From: Rickettsiales bacterium
GTDB lineage: Bacteria; Pseudomonadota; Alphaproteobacteria; Rs-D84
Length of the DNA stretch: 5,632 nucleotides
NCBI GenBank assembly: GCA_031273075.1
Contig: JAISSM010000057.1
Coordinates: 1-5,632, forward strand
Direction: 5' to 3'
In this document: positions 1 to 4,519 of the stretch, piece by piece
How the letters are laid out: every line of letters begins with the position of its first letter
How positions within the stretch are numbered: the first letter of the stretch is position 1
Translations under genes and position numbers: made by a program
The notes under the pieces: generated by a model
What the model was told of the DNA's origin: nothing
The model's database searches: none
The model's input: the letters and a program-made list of their open reading frames with translations, nothing else

Positions 1-283
1 TGCTCGCATACGTCATGTTGCGCAGCATGCATTCGGGCACGTTATAAACAGGATCGTCCAAATTATATTCCACGAATTCGATTTCGGCCGCGCCGTTATA
101 GTCCTTGAGCGGGAACATCGTTTTGAACGCGTTTTGAAGCCCGATATTCCTGCGGGCCGACGGCTCCGTATCAAGCTGTAAAAAATTTGCGAACGACTTG
201 TATTGCGTTTCGACCAAATCCGGCAGCGGCTGGTGCAAGAAACTTCTGCCGAACGATTTAACGAACTTTTGTATAAGAGCCAT
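1..283 (-). CDS. rpoB: RNA polymerase beta subunit, N-terminal fragment (RpoB)
   Basis: This is the first 94 codons of the beta subunit of DNA-dependent RNA polymerase; the rest lies beyond the left edge. The translation begins MALIQKFVKSFG and carries the family's N-terminal pattern: LVETQ at residues 23-27, a SFANFLQ segment at 30-36, FPLKDYNG at 57-64, EFVEY at 69-73, and PECMLRN..TYA near the end of the visible part. These match the beta protrusion start of bacterial RpoB. The ATG at 283 is chosen because it has an AGGA ribosome binding site about seven bases upstream and gives the normal N-terminus. It follows rplL in the usual order, after 131 bases occupied largely by a heptamer inverted repeat. 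No separate promoter is evident in the gap, so transcription from the rplKAJL side is inferred. The identification is strong. Confidence 0.95.
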   Translation of the reverse strand, partial: MALIQKFVKSFGRSFLHQPLPDLVETQYKSFANFLQLDTEPSARRNIGLQNAFKTMFPLKDYNGAAEIEFVEYNLDDPVYNVPECMLRNMTYAS

Positions 284-325
284 ATTTATTCCTTTTTTTG
301 ACCCGTCGGACGCGCCATTTTTCAA

Positions 326-418
326 TGAAGAATTAAGAATGAAGAATGAAGAAAGTTTTTTTGTTAAGCACGCGCGAAGCGCGACATCCATTCTTCATTC
401 TTCTTTCTTCATTCTTAT
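326..418. repeat. Heptamer-built inverted repeat between rplL and rpoB
   Basis: The left arm (326-353) is four tandem 7-base units: three TGAAGAA and one TTAAGAA. The right arm (391-418) is four units of the complement type: TTCTTCA twice, TTCTTCT and TTCTTAT. Paired in full register, 24 of 28 positions match. The 37-base loop holds a T-run and a small hairpin, CGCGC-GAA-GCGCG, at 371-383. The last right-arm unit contains the rplL stop codon (415-417), so the element begins inside the gene end. In transcripts this would form a long AU-rich stem between rplL and rpoB. No T-tract follows the second arm on the minus strand, so it does not look like a simple intrinsic terminator. A processing or attenuation role is only inferred. 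Confidence 0.8.
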
Positions 419-777
419 TTCAACTCTGCTTTTGCGCCGGCCTCTTCAAGCTTCTTTTTAAGCTCTTCGGCCTCTTCTTTCTTAAGCCCTTCCTTGACCG
501 TCTTCGGCGCGGATTCGACGAACGCCTTGGCTTCGCCCAATCCCAATCCGGTCGTGTCTTTCACGACCTTTATGACCGCAAGTTTGTTCGCGCCGGCGTC
601 CGAAAGCACAACGTCGAACTCCGTCTTCTCTTCGGCCGCCGCAACCGGTGATGCGGCGACCGCAACCGCCGCCGCCGCGCTTACGCCCCAGGCTTCTTCA
701 AGCGCCTTGGACAATTCGACCGCCTCAACCACCGACAATTTCGACAACTCATCAACTATTTTTTTTACATCCGCCAT
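415..777 (-). CDS. rplL: 50S ribosomal protein L7/L12
   Basis: L7/L12 forms the flexible ribosomal stalk that recruits and activates translational GTPases; dimers bind the C-terminal helix of L10. The 120-residue product is normal length. Residues 1-30 are the dimerisation and L10-binding domain (MADVKKIVDELSKLSVVEA). Residues 31-50 are a very alanine-rich hinge. Residues 51-120 are the globular C-terminal domain, with KTEFDVVL at 51-58, the conserved TGLGLGEAK at 76-84, and the typical ending EEAGAKAELK. The start has AGGA about eight bases upstream. It lies 19 bases after rplJ, the usual pairing that allows several L12 per L10. Its stop codon is embedded in the heptamer inverted repeat that follows. 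The C-terminal wording is close to alphaproteobacterial L12, in my judgement from memory. Confidence 0.97.
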   Translation of the reverse strand: MADVKKIVDELSKLSVVEAVELSKALEEAWGVSAAAAVAVAASPVAAAEEKTEFDVVLSDAGANKLAVIKVVKDTTGLGLGEAKAFVESAPKTVKEGLKKEEAEELKKKLEEAGAKAELK

Positions 778-796
778 TTTGGTTTCCTTTTATTTA

Positions 797-1276
797 TTAT
801 TGGTTTTTCTTTCCGTATTCTTTGGACACGCGCGCAAGACGCGACGCGGGCTCTATAAGAATACGCGCAATCGTTCCCCTGATTTCAAGCAGGCTTGGCA
901 ATTTCGCAATCGCAAGCACTTCCGATTCGTCCATCACGCCACCGTCCATCTGCCCGCCCACTATCCGAAGATTCGGGTGGGTTTCGGCAAAGCCGGCCAA
1001 CGCCTTCGCGACGCCGAACGGATCCGTCGCGGCGACCACCGCCGTCGGCGACTTCATCAAGTCCGAGGCGGGCGCGAACGCGGTTCCGTCCAGCGCGCGC
1101 TTCATAAGCCGGTTCTTCACAACGCGGACCATCGCGGTCATCGGACGAAGAACGCGCCGAAGCTCTTCCGTTTCCTTAACGGTAAGCCCGCCGTTCTTTA
1201 TGACAAATATCCCGGACGCCTTTTCAAGACATTCCCGAACCTTTGAAATCAGCGATGACTTTTCTTCTTTCTTCAT
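797..1276 (-). CDS. rplJ: 50S ribosomal protein L10
   Basis: L10 is the base of the ribosomal stalk. It binds 23S rRNA next to L11 and carries L7/L12 dimers. In many bacteria the L10-L12 complex represses its own mRNA by binding a leader upstream of rplJ. The product is 159 residues, slightly short of the common 165-175. The N-terminal rRNA-binding domain shows VKETEELRR at 33-41 and VVKNRLMKRAL at 52-62. VGGQMDGG at 106-113 and LPSLLEIRGTIA at 127-138 follow. The last helix (139-159, with PASRLARVSKEYG) is where L12 binds; it is shorter than in many L10 proteins, perhaps giving room for fewer L12 dimers. The ATG at 1276 has a GGAG ten bases upstream, within a small hairpin. The gene is preceded by an unusually structured 290-base gap. 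Confidence 0.96.
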   Translation of the reverse strand: MKKEEKSSLISKVRECLEKASGIFVIKNGGLTVKETEELRRVLRPMTAMVRVVKNRLMKRALDGTAFAPASDLMKSPTAVVAATDPFGVAKALAGFAETHPNLRIVGGQMDGGVMDESEVLAIAKLPSLLEIRGTIARILIEPASRLARVSKEYGKKNQ

Positions 1277-1278
1277 AT

Positions 1279-1298
1279 AAAAAACACTCCGTGTTCTT
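1279..1298 (-). promoter_or_regulatory. rplJ ribosome binding site inside a small hairpin
   Basis: The GGAG that serves rplJ (1287-1290) sits at the top of a predicted hairpin. On the minus strand AAGAACAC (1291-1298) can pair with GTGTTTTT (1280-1287) around a GGA triloop, with one G-U pair. The stem is short and AU-rich. It would partly mask the ribosome binding site and also resembles a very weak hairpin followed by U residues. The pairing is seen in the sequence; a regulatory effect is inference. Confidence 0.45.
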
Positions 1299-1300
1299 AT

Positions 1301-1403
1301 GTGATATTTGATACGGGATTCGCGATTCGGGATTCGGGATTCGTGGTTTTTGTGTGACCAACGTCATACAACCAGAGCCCCCATATCACATATCACTTAT
1401 CAC
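1301..1403. repeat. Heptamer tandem/inverted repeat upstream of rplJ
   Basis: Six consecutive 7-base units run in one register from 1301 to 1342: GTGATAT, TTGATAC, GGGATTC, GCGATTC, GGGATTC, GGGATTC, sharing a GAT core. Three inverted units lie at 1383-1403: ATATCAC, ATATCAC and TTATCAC. TATGTGATAT (1298-1307) is perfectly complementary to ATATCACATA (1383-1392), so the ends can pair over a loop of about 75 bases. The element lies between the candidate L10 leader and the rplJ start. It has the same design (7-base period, inverted outer arms) as the element at 326-418 but different unit sequences. I know of no named family to assign it to; it resembles short tandemly repeated heptamers described in other bacteria. 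Confidence 0.75.
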
Positions 1404-1434
1404 ATACCAAAACCTTTGTTCAACATATCCGTTT

Positions 1435-1560
1435 CGTTTTCACAAAACGGGGCCCTCTTCCCGCCGCAAAAGAGAGCGAATCTCTTTCGTCTATGATGGA
1501 TATTAAGCCCATGGGCGCCATCAGTCTCGGACAAGAATCTTTTCCGCGAACGCTTCGCGT
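1435..1560 (-). promoter_or_regulatory. Candidate L10 leader (ribosomal protein autoregulatory RNA)
   Basis: The segment just after rplA and upstream of rplJ has the look of the L10 leader, the mRNA site where the L10-L12 complex represses rplJ-rplL translation. On the minus strand it reads GTCCGAGACTGATGG, then a short palindromic hairpin sequence (GCCCATGGGC), then CTTAATAT, CCATCA and TAGACG. TGATGG (1518-1523) pairs with CCATCA (1494-1499). The flanking GAGACT and AGACG match what I remember of the conserved kink-turn flanks in alphaproteobacterial leaders. Neighbouring hairpins are CGCGAA/TTCGCG at 1545-1559, AAAGAGA/TCTCTTT with loop TTCGC at 1469-1487, and CGTTTT/AAAACG at 1435-1449. 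Position and motifs support the call; an RNA family model search was not possible here. Confidence 0.6.
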
Positions 1561-1566
1561 CCGCAA

Positions 1567-2238
1567 TTACAAATCAACTTTCAACCCCGCGCCCTGGGTC
1601 GTCGACACCCAGACGCCCTTTATATACCGGCCCTTCACCGACGCCGGTTTCGCCTTTTTAAGCGCGTCCATAAGCGCCCCGGCGTTTTCGACCAATTTAT
1701 CCGTCGCAAAGGAAATTTTTCCTATTCCGGCGTGGACGATCCCGCTTTTTTCCGCGCGGTATTCGATCTGGCCCGCCTTGGCCGCCGCCACCGCGTCCGC
1801 TATGTTCGCCGCAACCGTGCCCAATTTCGGATTCGGCATAAGGCCCTTCGGACCCAGAATTTTCGCGACCTTCGCCATCGACGGCATCATTTCCGGAGTG
1901 GCCAGAACGCGGTCGAAATCCAAAAAACCGCCCAAAACTTTTTCTATAAGATCCGCGTCGCCCACAATGTCCGCGCCCGCTTTCTTAGCATCGTCCCGTT
2001 TATCCTTCGTGAAGACCGCGATCTTGACCTTCCTTCCGGTTCCGTTGGGAAGAGACAGCATGCCCCTTATGTTCTGATCCGCCTTCGTTATATCCACGTC
2101 AAGCGCCACGGCGATCTCCAAAGTCTCGTCGAACTTTTTCGACGCGCACAAACGAAGGGCCTCTATCGCCCCGGCAATCGTATAAACTTTCGTCTTGTCC
2201 GGCATCGCCGCCGATTTTCTTTTTTTCGTGACTTTCAT
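1567..2238 (-). CDS. rplA: 50S ribosomal protein L1
   Basis: L1 binds 23S rRNA at the mobile L1 stalk near the E site and helps release deacylated tRNA; in many bacteria it also represses its own operon by binding mRNA. The 223-residue product shows KFDETLEIAVALDVD at 35-49, NIRGMLSLPNGTG at 56-68 and FDRVLATPEMMP at 108-119. The L1 signature GPKGLMPNPKLGTV is at 129-142, and AEKSGIVHAGIG at 162-173. An in-frame start 69 bases further upstream (2307) would overlap rplK and add a non-conserved arginine-rich stretch. The ATG at 2238 is preferred because GGAGGG (2247-2252) lies eight bases upstream and it gives the family N-terminus MKVTKKRK. Only one base separates it from the rplK stop, suggesting translational coupling. 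Confidence 0.96.
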   Translation of the reverse strand: MKVTKKRKSAAMPDKTKVYTIAGAIEALRLCASKKFDETLEIAVALDVDITKADQNIRGMLSLPNGTGRKVKIAVFTKDKRDDAKKAGADIVGDADLIEKVLGGFLDFDRVLATPEMMPSMAKVAKILGPKGLMPNPKLGTVAANIADAVAAAKAGQIEYRAEKSGIVHAGIGKISFATDKLVENAGALMDALKKAKPASVKGRYIKGVWVSTTQGAGLKVDL

Positions 2239-2239
2239 A

Positions 2240-2674
2240 CTATTCGCCCTCCACCTTGACGCCCATCGACCGGCACTGGCCCGCGACAATGTTCGCCGCC
2301 GCGTCAATATCCGCGCAATTCAAGTCGGGCATTTTCTGTTCCGCTATCTTTTTAATCTCGGAAATGGAAATTGTTCCGATGATTTCCGTTCCGGGCTTTT
2401 TCGCGCCGGATTTCAATTTAAGCGCCTTCTTTATAAAGTACGACACCGGCGGAAGCTTCATGATAAAATCAAACGACCTGTCCGTGTACACCGTTATGAC
2501 GCATGGGATCGGCATGCCGGGTTCCTTGTCATCCGTTCTTTCGTTGAACTGTTTGCAGAACTCCGCTATATTGACGCCCGCGGCCCCAAGCGCGGGTCCG
2601 ATCGGCGGCGCCGGATTGGCCTGTTTCGCGGGAACGACCAATTTGACCATTCCCTTCACTTCTTTCTTCGCCAT
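2240..2674 (-). CDS. rplK: 50S ribosomal protein L11
   Basis: L11 binds the GTPase-associated centre of 23S rRNA, at the stalk base beside L10, and is needed for normal factor function and for RelA-type stress sensing. The 144-residue length is standard. The N-terminal domain has LVVPAKQANPAPPIGPALG at 12-30, including the conserved proline-rich PPIGPALG, then VNIAEFCKQFN at 34-44. The C-terminal rRNA-binding domain runs from about residue 75, with PPVSYFIKKA at 75-84, GTISISEIKKIAEQKMPDLN at 100-119 and the closing AGQCRSMGVKVEG. The ATG at 2674 has GGAG (2682-2685) seven bases upstream. It follows nusG after 60 bases and runs directly into rplA. The cysteine in QCRSMG is a small deviation from the usual A/S-rich form. 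Confidence 0.97.
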   Translation of the reverse strand: MAKKEVKGMVKLVVPAKQANPAPPIGPALGAAGVNIAEFCKQFNERTDDKEPGMPIPCVITVYTDRSFDFIMKLPPVSYFIKKALKLKSGAKKPGTEIIGTISISEIKKIAEQKMPDLNCADIDAAANIVAGQCRSMGVKVEGE

Positions 2675-2734
2675 TTTTTTACTCCGTTTTTTTGAGTCCG
2701 CGGTTCGACAATGGCTTTGTCTTCCGCGATTTTC

Positions 2735-3265
2735 CTATACCCTTTCCACCTGCGAGAAATCAAGGTTCACGTTCGTTTCCCGCCCGAAGACGGCGATCGT
2801 CGCCGTCAATTTCTGCTTTGCGTTGTCGACTTCAGTGATAACGCCGTTAAAGTTCGCAAACGGGCCGTCGATGACGCGGACCTCCTGCTGTATCTCGTAG
2901 TTCGTGTCGTCCAGCGATTCCGTTTCCTCCATCTGGCGGTGAAGGCGCGCGGCCTCCGCCTCCGTGATCGGGATCGGCTTGTTCTTCTGTCCAAGGAACA
3001 TGACCACGTTCGGCGTCTGCTTTACAAGCGTGAACGATTCGTTCGTCATTTCCATTTGGATCACGACATAGCCCGGAAAGAATTTCTTCACGGATTTTTC
3101 GCGCCGGCCTTTCTTGATCTCCACCACTTCGCGCTCCGGCACCAAAATTTCTCCAAACAGCGGGTTCAGTTTCTGCGCGTTGATTTTTTCGCGCAGCATC
3201 TGCGCCACCCGGTTCTCAAGCCCGGTCTGAACGCTTACCATATACCAACGCATTCCCGTTTCCAT
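2735..3265 (-). CDS. nusG: Transcription termination/antitermination factor NusG
   Basis: NusG binds RNA polymerase to suppress pausing, and its KOW domain contacts Rho or ribosomal protein S10, linking transcription to termination or translation. From the first ATG the product is 176 residues. The NGN domain shows RWYMVSVQTGLENRVA at 6-21, FGEILVPEREVVEI at 37-50 and the hallmark KFFPGYV at 61-67, then FLGQKNKPIPITEAEA at 90-105. The KOW domain is at 128-161 (EVRVIDGPFANFNGVI...FGR) and the end is VERV. A second in-frame ATG at 3253 would give MRWYMV, which matches the usual NusG start and has a GGA about seven bases upstream, so the true start could be either. It lies 15 bases after secE. 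The KOW and NGN wording resembles alphaproteobacterial NusG. Confidence 0.97.
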   Translation of the reverse strand: METGMRWYMVSVQTGLENRVAQMLREKINAQKLNPLFGEILVPEREVVEIKKGRREKSVKKFFPGYVVIQMEMTNESFTLVKQTPNVVMFLGQKNKPIPITEAEAARLHRQMEETESLDDTNYEIQQEVRVIDGPFANFNGVITEVDNAKQKLTATIAVFGRETNVNLDFSQVERV

Positions 3266-3280
3266 ATTCCACAGCCCCCG

Positions 3281-3460
3281 TTAAAAAATCCAGCCCGCGA
3301 CCGCGGACATAACGCCGTCGACAACGAACAAAAACAAAGCCGCCGCGCCGGAAAAAACAAATATGAGAATCGTAGACCGAACCACAATGTCCCGATTCGG
3401 CCACACTATCTTAAACCATTCAAGGCGAACATCTCTAATATACGTCAGAACTTTATTCAA
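3281..3460 (-). CDS. secE: Protein translocase subunit SecE (59 aa, TTG start)
   Basis: SecE is the essential clamp of the SecYEG protein-conducting channel in the inner membrane. This short gene encodes 59 residues. An amphipathic helix region (VLTYIRDVRLEWFKIVWPNRD, residues 4-24, with the conserved K-I-V-W-P-N core at 17-22) leads to one transmembrane segment at about 30-57, rich in F, L, I, V and A and containing FVVDGVM. This is the minimal single-span SecE type common outside Enterobacteria. The start is TTG at 3460: the frame is closed by TAG seven codons upstream with no ATG or GTG between, and AGGCGG lies a suitable distance upstream. It sits between tRNA-Trp and nusG, the expected place, 15 bases before nusG. 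A non-ATG start for an essential gene may hold expression down. Confidence 0.92.
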   Translation of the reverse strand: MNKVLTYIRDVRLEWFKIVWPNRDIVVRSTILIFVFSGAAALFLFVVDGVMSAVAGWIF

Positions 3461-3493
3461 ATCACATCCGCCTTTTAACTAAATTAATTCGAC

Positions 3494-3570
3494 AAATCCG
3501 CCCGTCTGTTGCTTGCGCAACAGCCGCGGCACTCGGATTTTCTAAATGGCAAAGCCATTAAGAAAATCCG
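3494..3570 (-). other. Stem-loop region with alternative pairings between tRNA-Trp and secE
   Basis: A near-perfect hairpin lies four bases past the tRNA 3' end. AGAAAATCCG (3561-3570) pairs with CGGATTTTCT (3534-3543), and after one A-A mismatch six more pairs (3545-3550 with 3554-3559) close a three-base loop, giving 16 of 17 pairs. A second hairpin, CTGTTGC/GCAACAG with a four-base loop, is at 3506-3523. A third copy of the arm, AAATCCG at 3494-3500, can also pair with 3534-3540, so two folds compete for the same strand. No T-tract follows the first hairpin. Likely uses are tRNA 3' processing, tuning of read-through into secE, or simply an inserted repeat; the sequence does not decide. Confidence 0.6.
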
Positions 3571-3574
3571 GTGG

Positions 3575-3648
3575 TGGCAGGGACAGAAGGAATCGAACCC
3601 TCATCCTTGGTTTTGGAGACCAGTACTCTACCATTGAGCTATGCCCCT
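3575..3648 (-). tRNA. trnW: tRNA-Trp (anticodon CCA)
   Basis: A full cloverleaf is present. The acceptor arm AGGGGCA pairs with TGTCCCT with one G-U. The D arm is GCTC/GAGT with a seven-base loop. The anticodon loop CTCCAAA carries CCA. The T arm is GAGGG/CCTTC with loop TTCGATT, followed by discriminator G and an encoded CCA end (3575-3577). The anticodon reads UGG, tryptophan. The first anticodon-stem pair is a C-A mismatch (27-43), unlike the usual paired form. Its place just before secE-nusG is a common arrangement in Proteobacteria, supporting joint transcription. Confidence 0.95.
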
Positions 3649-3680
3649 AAAACTTGCCCTTTTGCCCCAAATTCGGGGTC

Positions 3681-3708
3681 AGTATAAACCATTTTTTTGT
3701 GAAATCAA
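3681..3708 (-). promoter_or_regulatory. Probable promoter of tRNA-Trp/secE/nusG
   Basis: On the minus strand TTGATT (3703-3708) and TATACT (3681-3686) are separated by 16 bases, close to a sigma70-type promoter. Transcription would begin near 3674, about 26 bases before the tRNA. The bases after the -10 box (GACCCCG) are GC-rich, as in promoters of stable RNA genes under growth-rate control. A weaker alternative pair, TTGACT (3742-3747) and TAGCAT (3718-3723) with 18 bases between, lies just upstream. No other promoter is obvious before nusG. Confidence 0.6.
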
Positions 3709-3778
3709 GCGAAAAAGATGCTAGCAGAATCATATTCGTAAAGTCAAGAGTAAAATTAATGCCCGCGGCGCGCGCAAT

Positions 3779-3967
3779 GGATCCCCGCCTTCCGCCTTCG
3801 CTACGCTACAGCGAGACAAGTCGCGGAGATGACAAAAAACAACGAAGTTGTTTTTTGTGAACCACCCCGGCCCTTTCAGGGCCACCCCTCCATAGAGGGG
3901 AACTTGGCTCTGCATGTTTAAGCTCCCCCTCGGCGCCGAAGGCGCCACTCCCCCTCAAGGAGGGGGG
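3779..3967. repeat. Composite array of short hairpins (intergenic repeat block)
   Basis: The gap between the orphan gene and the tRNA promoter has no convincing gene. It holds a chain of stem-loops. ATCCCCGC/GCGGAGAT (3781-3788 with 3823-3830, one mismatch) encloses TCGCT/AGCGA. A perfect 12-bp stem with loop GAA is at 3832-3858. GGCCCT/AGGGCC with loop TTC is at 3869-3883, CCCCTC/GAGGGG with loop CATA at 3885-3900, GGCGCC/GGCGCC with loop GAA at 3932-3946, and CCCCCTC/GAGGGGG with loop AAG at 3950-3966. The GATCCCCGC...GATGACA frame and the CCCCTC...GAGGGG units resemble dispersed noncoding repeats common in metagenomic bacterial genomes. Spurious open frames cross it on the minus strand. 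The 12-bp stem has a T-run in its 3' arm in either direction and could act as a weak terminator for the orphan gene. Confidence 0.65.
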
Positions 3968-4002
3968 AGACAGTACTCCCCGAGGAAGGAGAGACAAATG
4001 CA

Positions 4003-4413
4003 TCAAAGGGTGGATTGCACCTTGTATATAGTCTGATAATTTCTTTCTTCGTAGAGGGCAAGCGAATGGTGCTGACTCTTGGCATCAATGTACAAATCCC
4101 TGACCACGTTTAACAACGGACGCTTGTCTATCGTATGTATTTGGCTGAAATGCAAGCCGTTGCCCACCATAGCCTCGCACTCCCGGCTTAGTTGGATGGC
4201 CGCGCCTTCTTTAAGCGCAGACATTTGGACAGTGGCGTCAAGCCCGACCTTGCGGCCGAAAACCTTCACATCGATCTTTTTCATAATGATCCTTCCGATC
4301 GCATCCCCGCCGGAACTGTACGAAACCGGCACCGATTCTTCATTGGTTGGTCTCAGAACATACAACGTCGTAAATCCGTTCTTTTTTGCCTTTACAGTAC
4401 TTTTCGCTTTCAT
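4003..4413 (-). CDS. Hypothetical protein, 136 aa, unrecognised
   Basis: I do not recognise this protein. It has a lysine-rich N-terminus (MKAKSTVKAKKNG), no signal peptide or membrane segment, and a mixed, mostly polar and soluble composition. Visible stretches include IMKKIDVKVFGRKVGLDAT at about 43-61, HFSQIHTIDKRPLLNVVRDLYIDA near 87-110 and a closing ALYEERNYQTIYKVQSTL. It is believed to be real because it has an AGGGGA ribosome binding site about eight bases upstream of the ATG, a near-consensus promoter (4451-4479) giving a leader of about 30 bases, and a complete frame. Its codon use includes AGA, AGG, GGA and GGG more freely than the ribosomal genes, which could mean lower expression or recent arrival. 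It stands alone between the Mur ligase and a repeat block. A reading frame on the opposite strand (4079-4483) lacks a comparable start signal. Confidence 0.6.
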   Translation of the reverse strand: MKAKSTVKAKKNGFTTLYVLRPTNEESVPVSYSSGGDAIGRIIMKKIDVKVFGRKVGLDATVQMSALKEGAAIQLSRECEAMVGNGLHFSQIHTIDKRPLLNVVRDLYIDAKSQHHSLALYEERNYQTIYKVQSTL

Positions 4414-4450
4414 AGTTTTTATCCCCTATTTTTTGATAAACATGGGCGGA

Positions 4451-4479
4451 ATACTAGAATTTATTTCAACTCTTGTCAA
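4451..4479 (-). promoter_or_regulatory. Sigma70-type promoter of the 136-aa orphan gene
   Basis: On the minus strand a perfect TTGACA (4474-4479) is followed after exactly 17 bases by TAGTAT (4451-4456), matching four of six -10 positions. Initiation near 4444 would give a leader of about 30 bases containing AGGGGA before the ATG at 4413. This separates the orphan gene from the Mur ligase upstream, whose stop is at 4520. Confidence 0.7.
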
Positions 4480-4519
4480 ATAAAAATATCGGCGATGCAA
4501 ACCGGGATTGATTTTAGTT

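Noticed and set aside
326..418. Intrinsic terminator between rplL and rpoB
   Set aside because: The stem is AU-rich with a 37-base loop, and no T-tract follows the distal arm on the minus strand; the T-rich run lies inside the repeat units.
494..1280. Long plus-strand open frames across rplL and rplJ
   Set aside because: They are shadows of the ribosomal protein genes created by GC-rich codon structure; no conserved protein features or start signals are present.
1301..1403. CRISPR array or variable tandem repeat gene
   Set aside because: Units are 7 bases and contiguous with no spacers, and there is no open frame that would use them as codons in a protein.
2239..2307. Upstream in-frame start that would extend L1 by 23 residues
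   Set aside because: The extension is arginine-rich, overlaps rplK and is not conserved; the ATG at 2238 has a strong GGAGGG site and the normal L1 N-terminus.
3730..4006. Two minus-strand open frames of 66-72 codons
   Set aside because: They run through the hairpin array, read the same repeats in different frames, and have no plausible protein character or ribosome binding site.
4480..4519. Terminator after the Mur ligase gene
   Set aside because: Only a weak CGG/CCG pairing followed by a short T-rich stretch is present; it is too weak to call.
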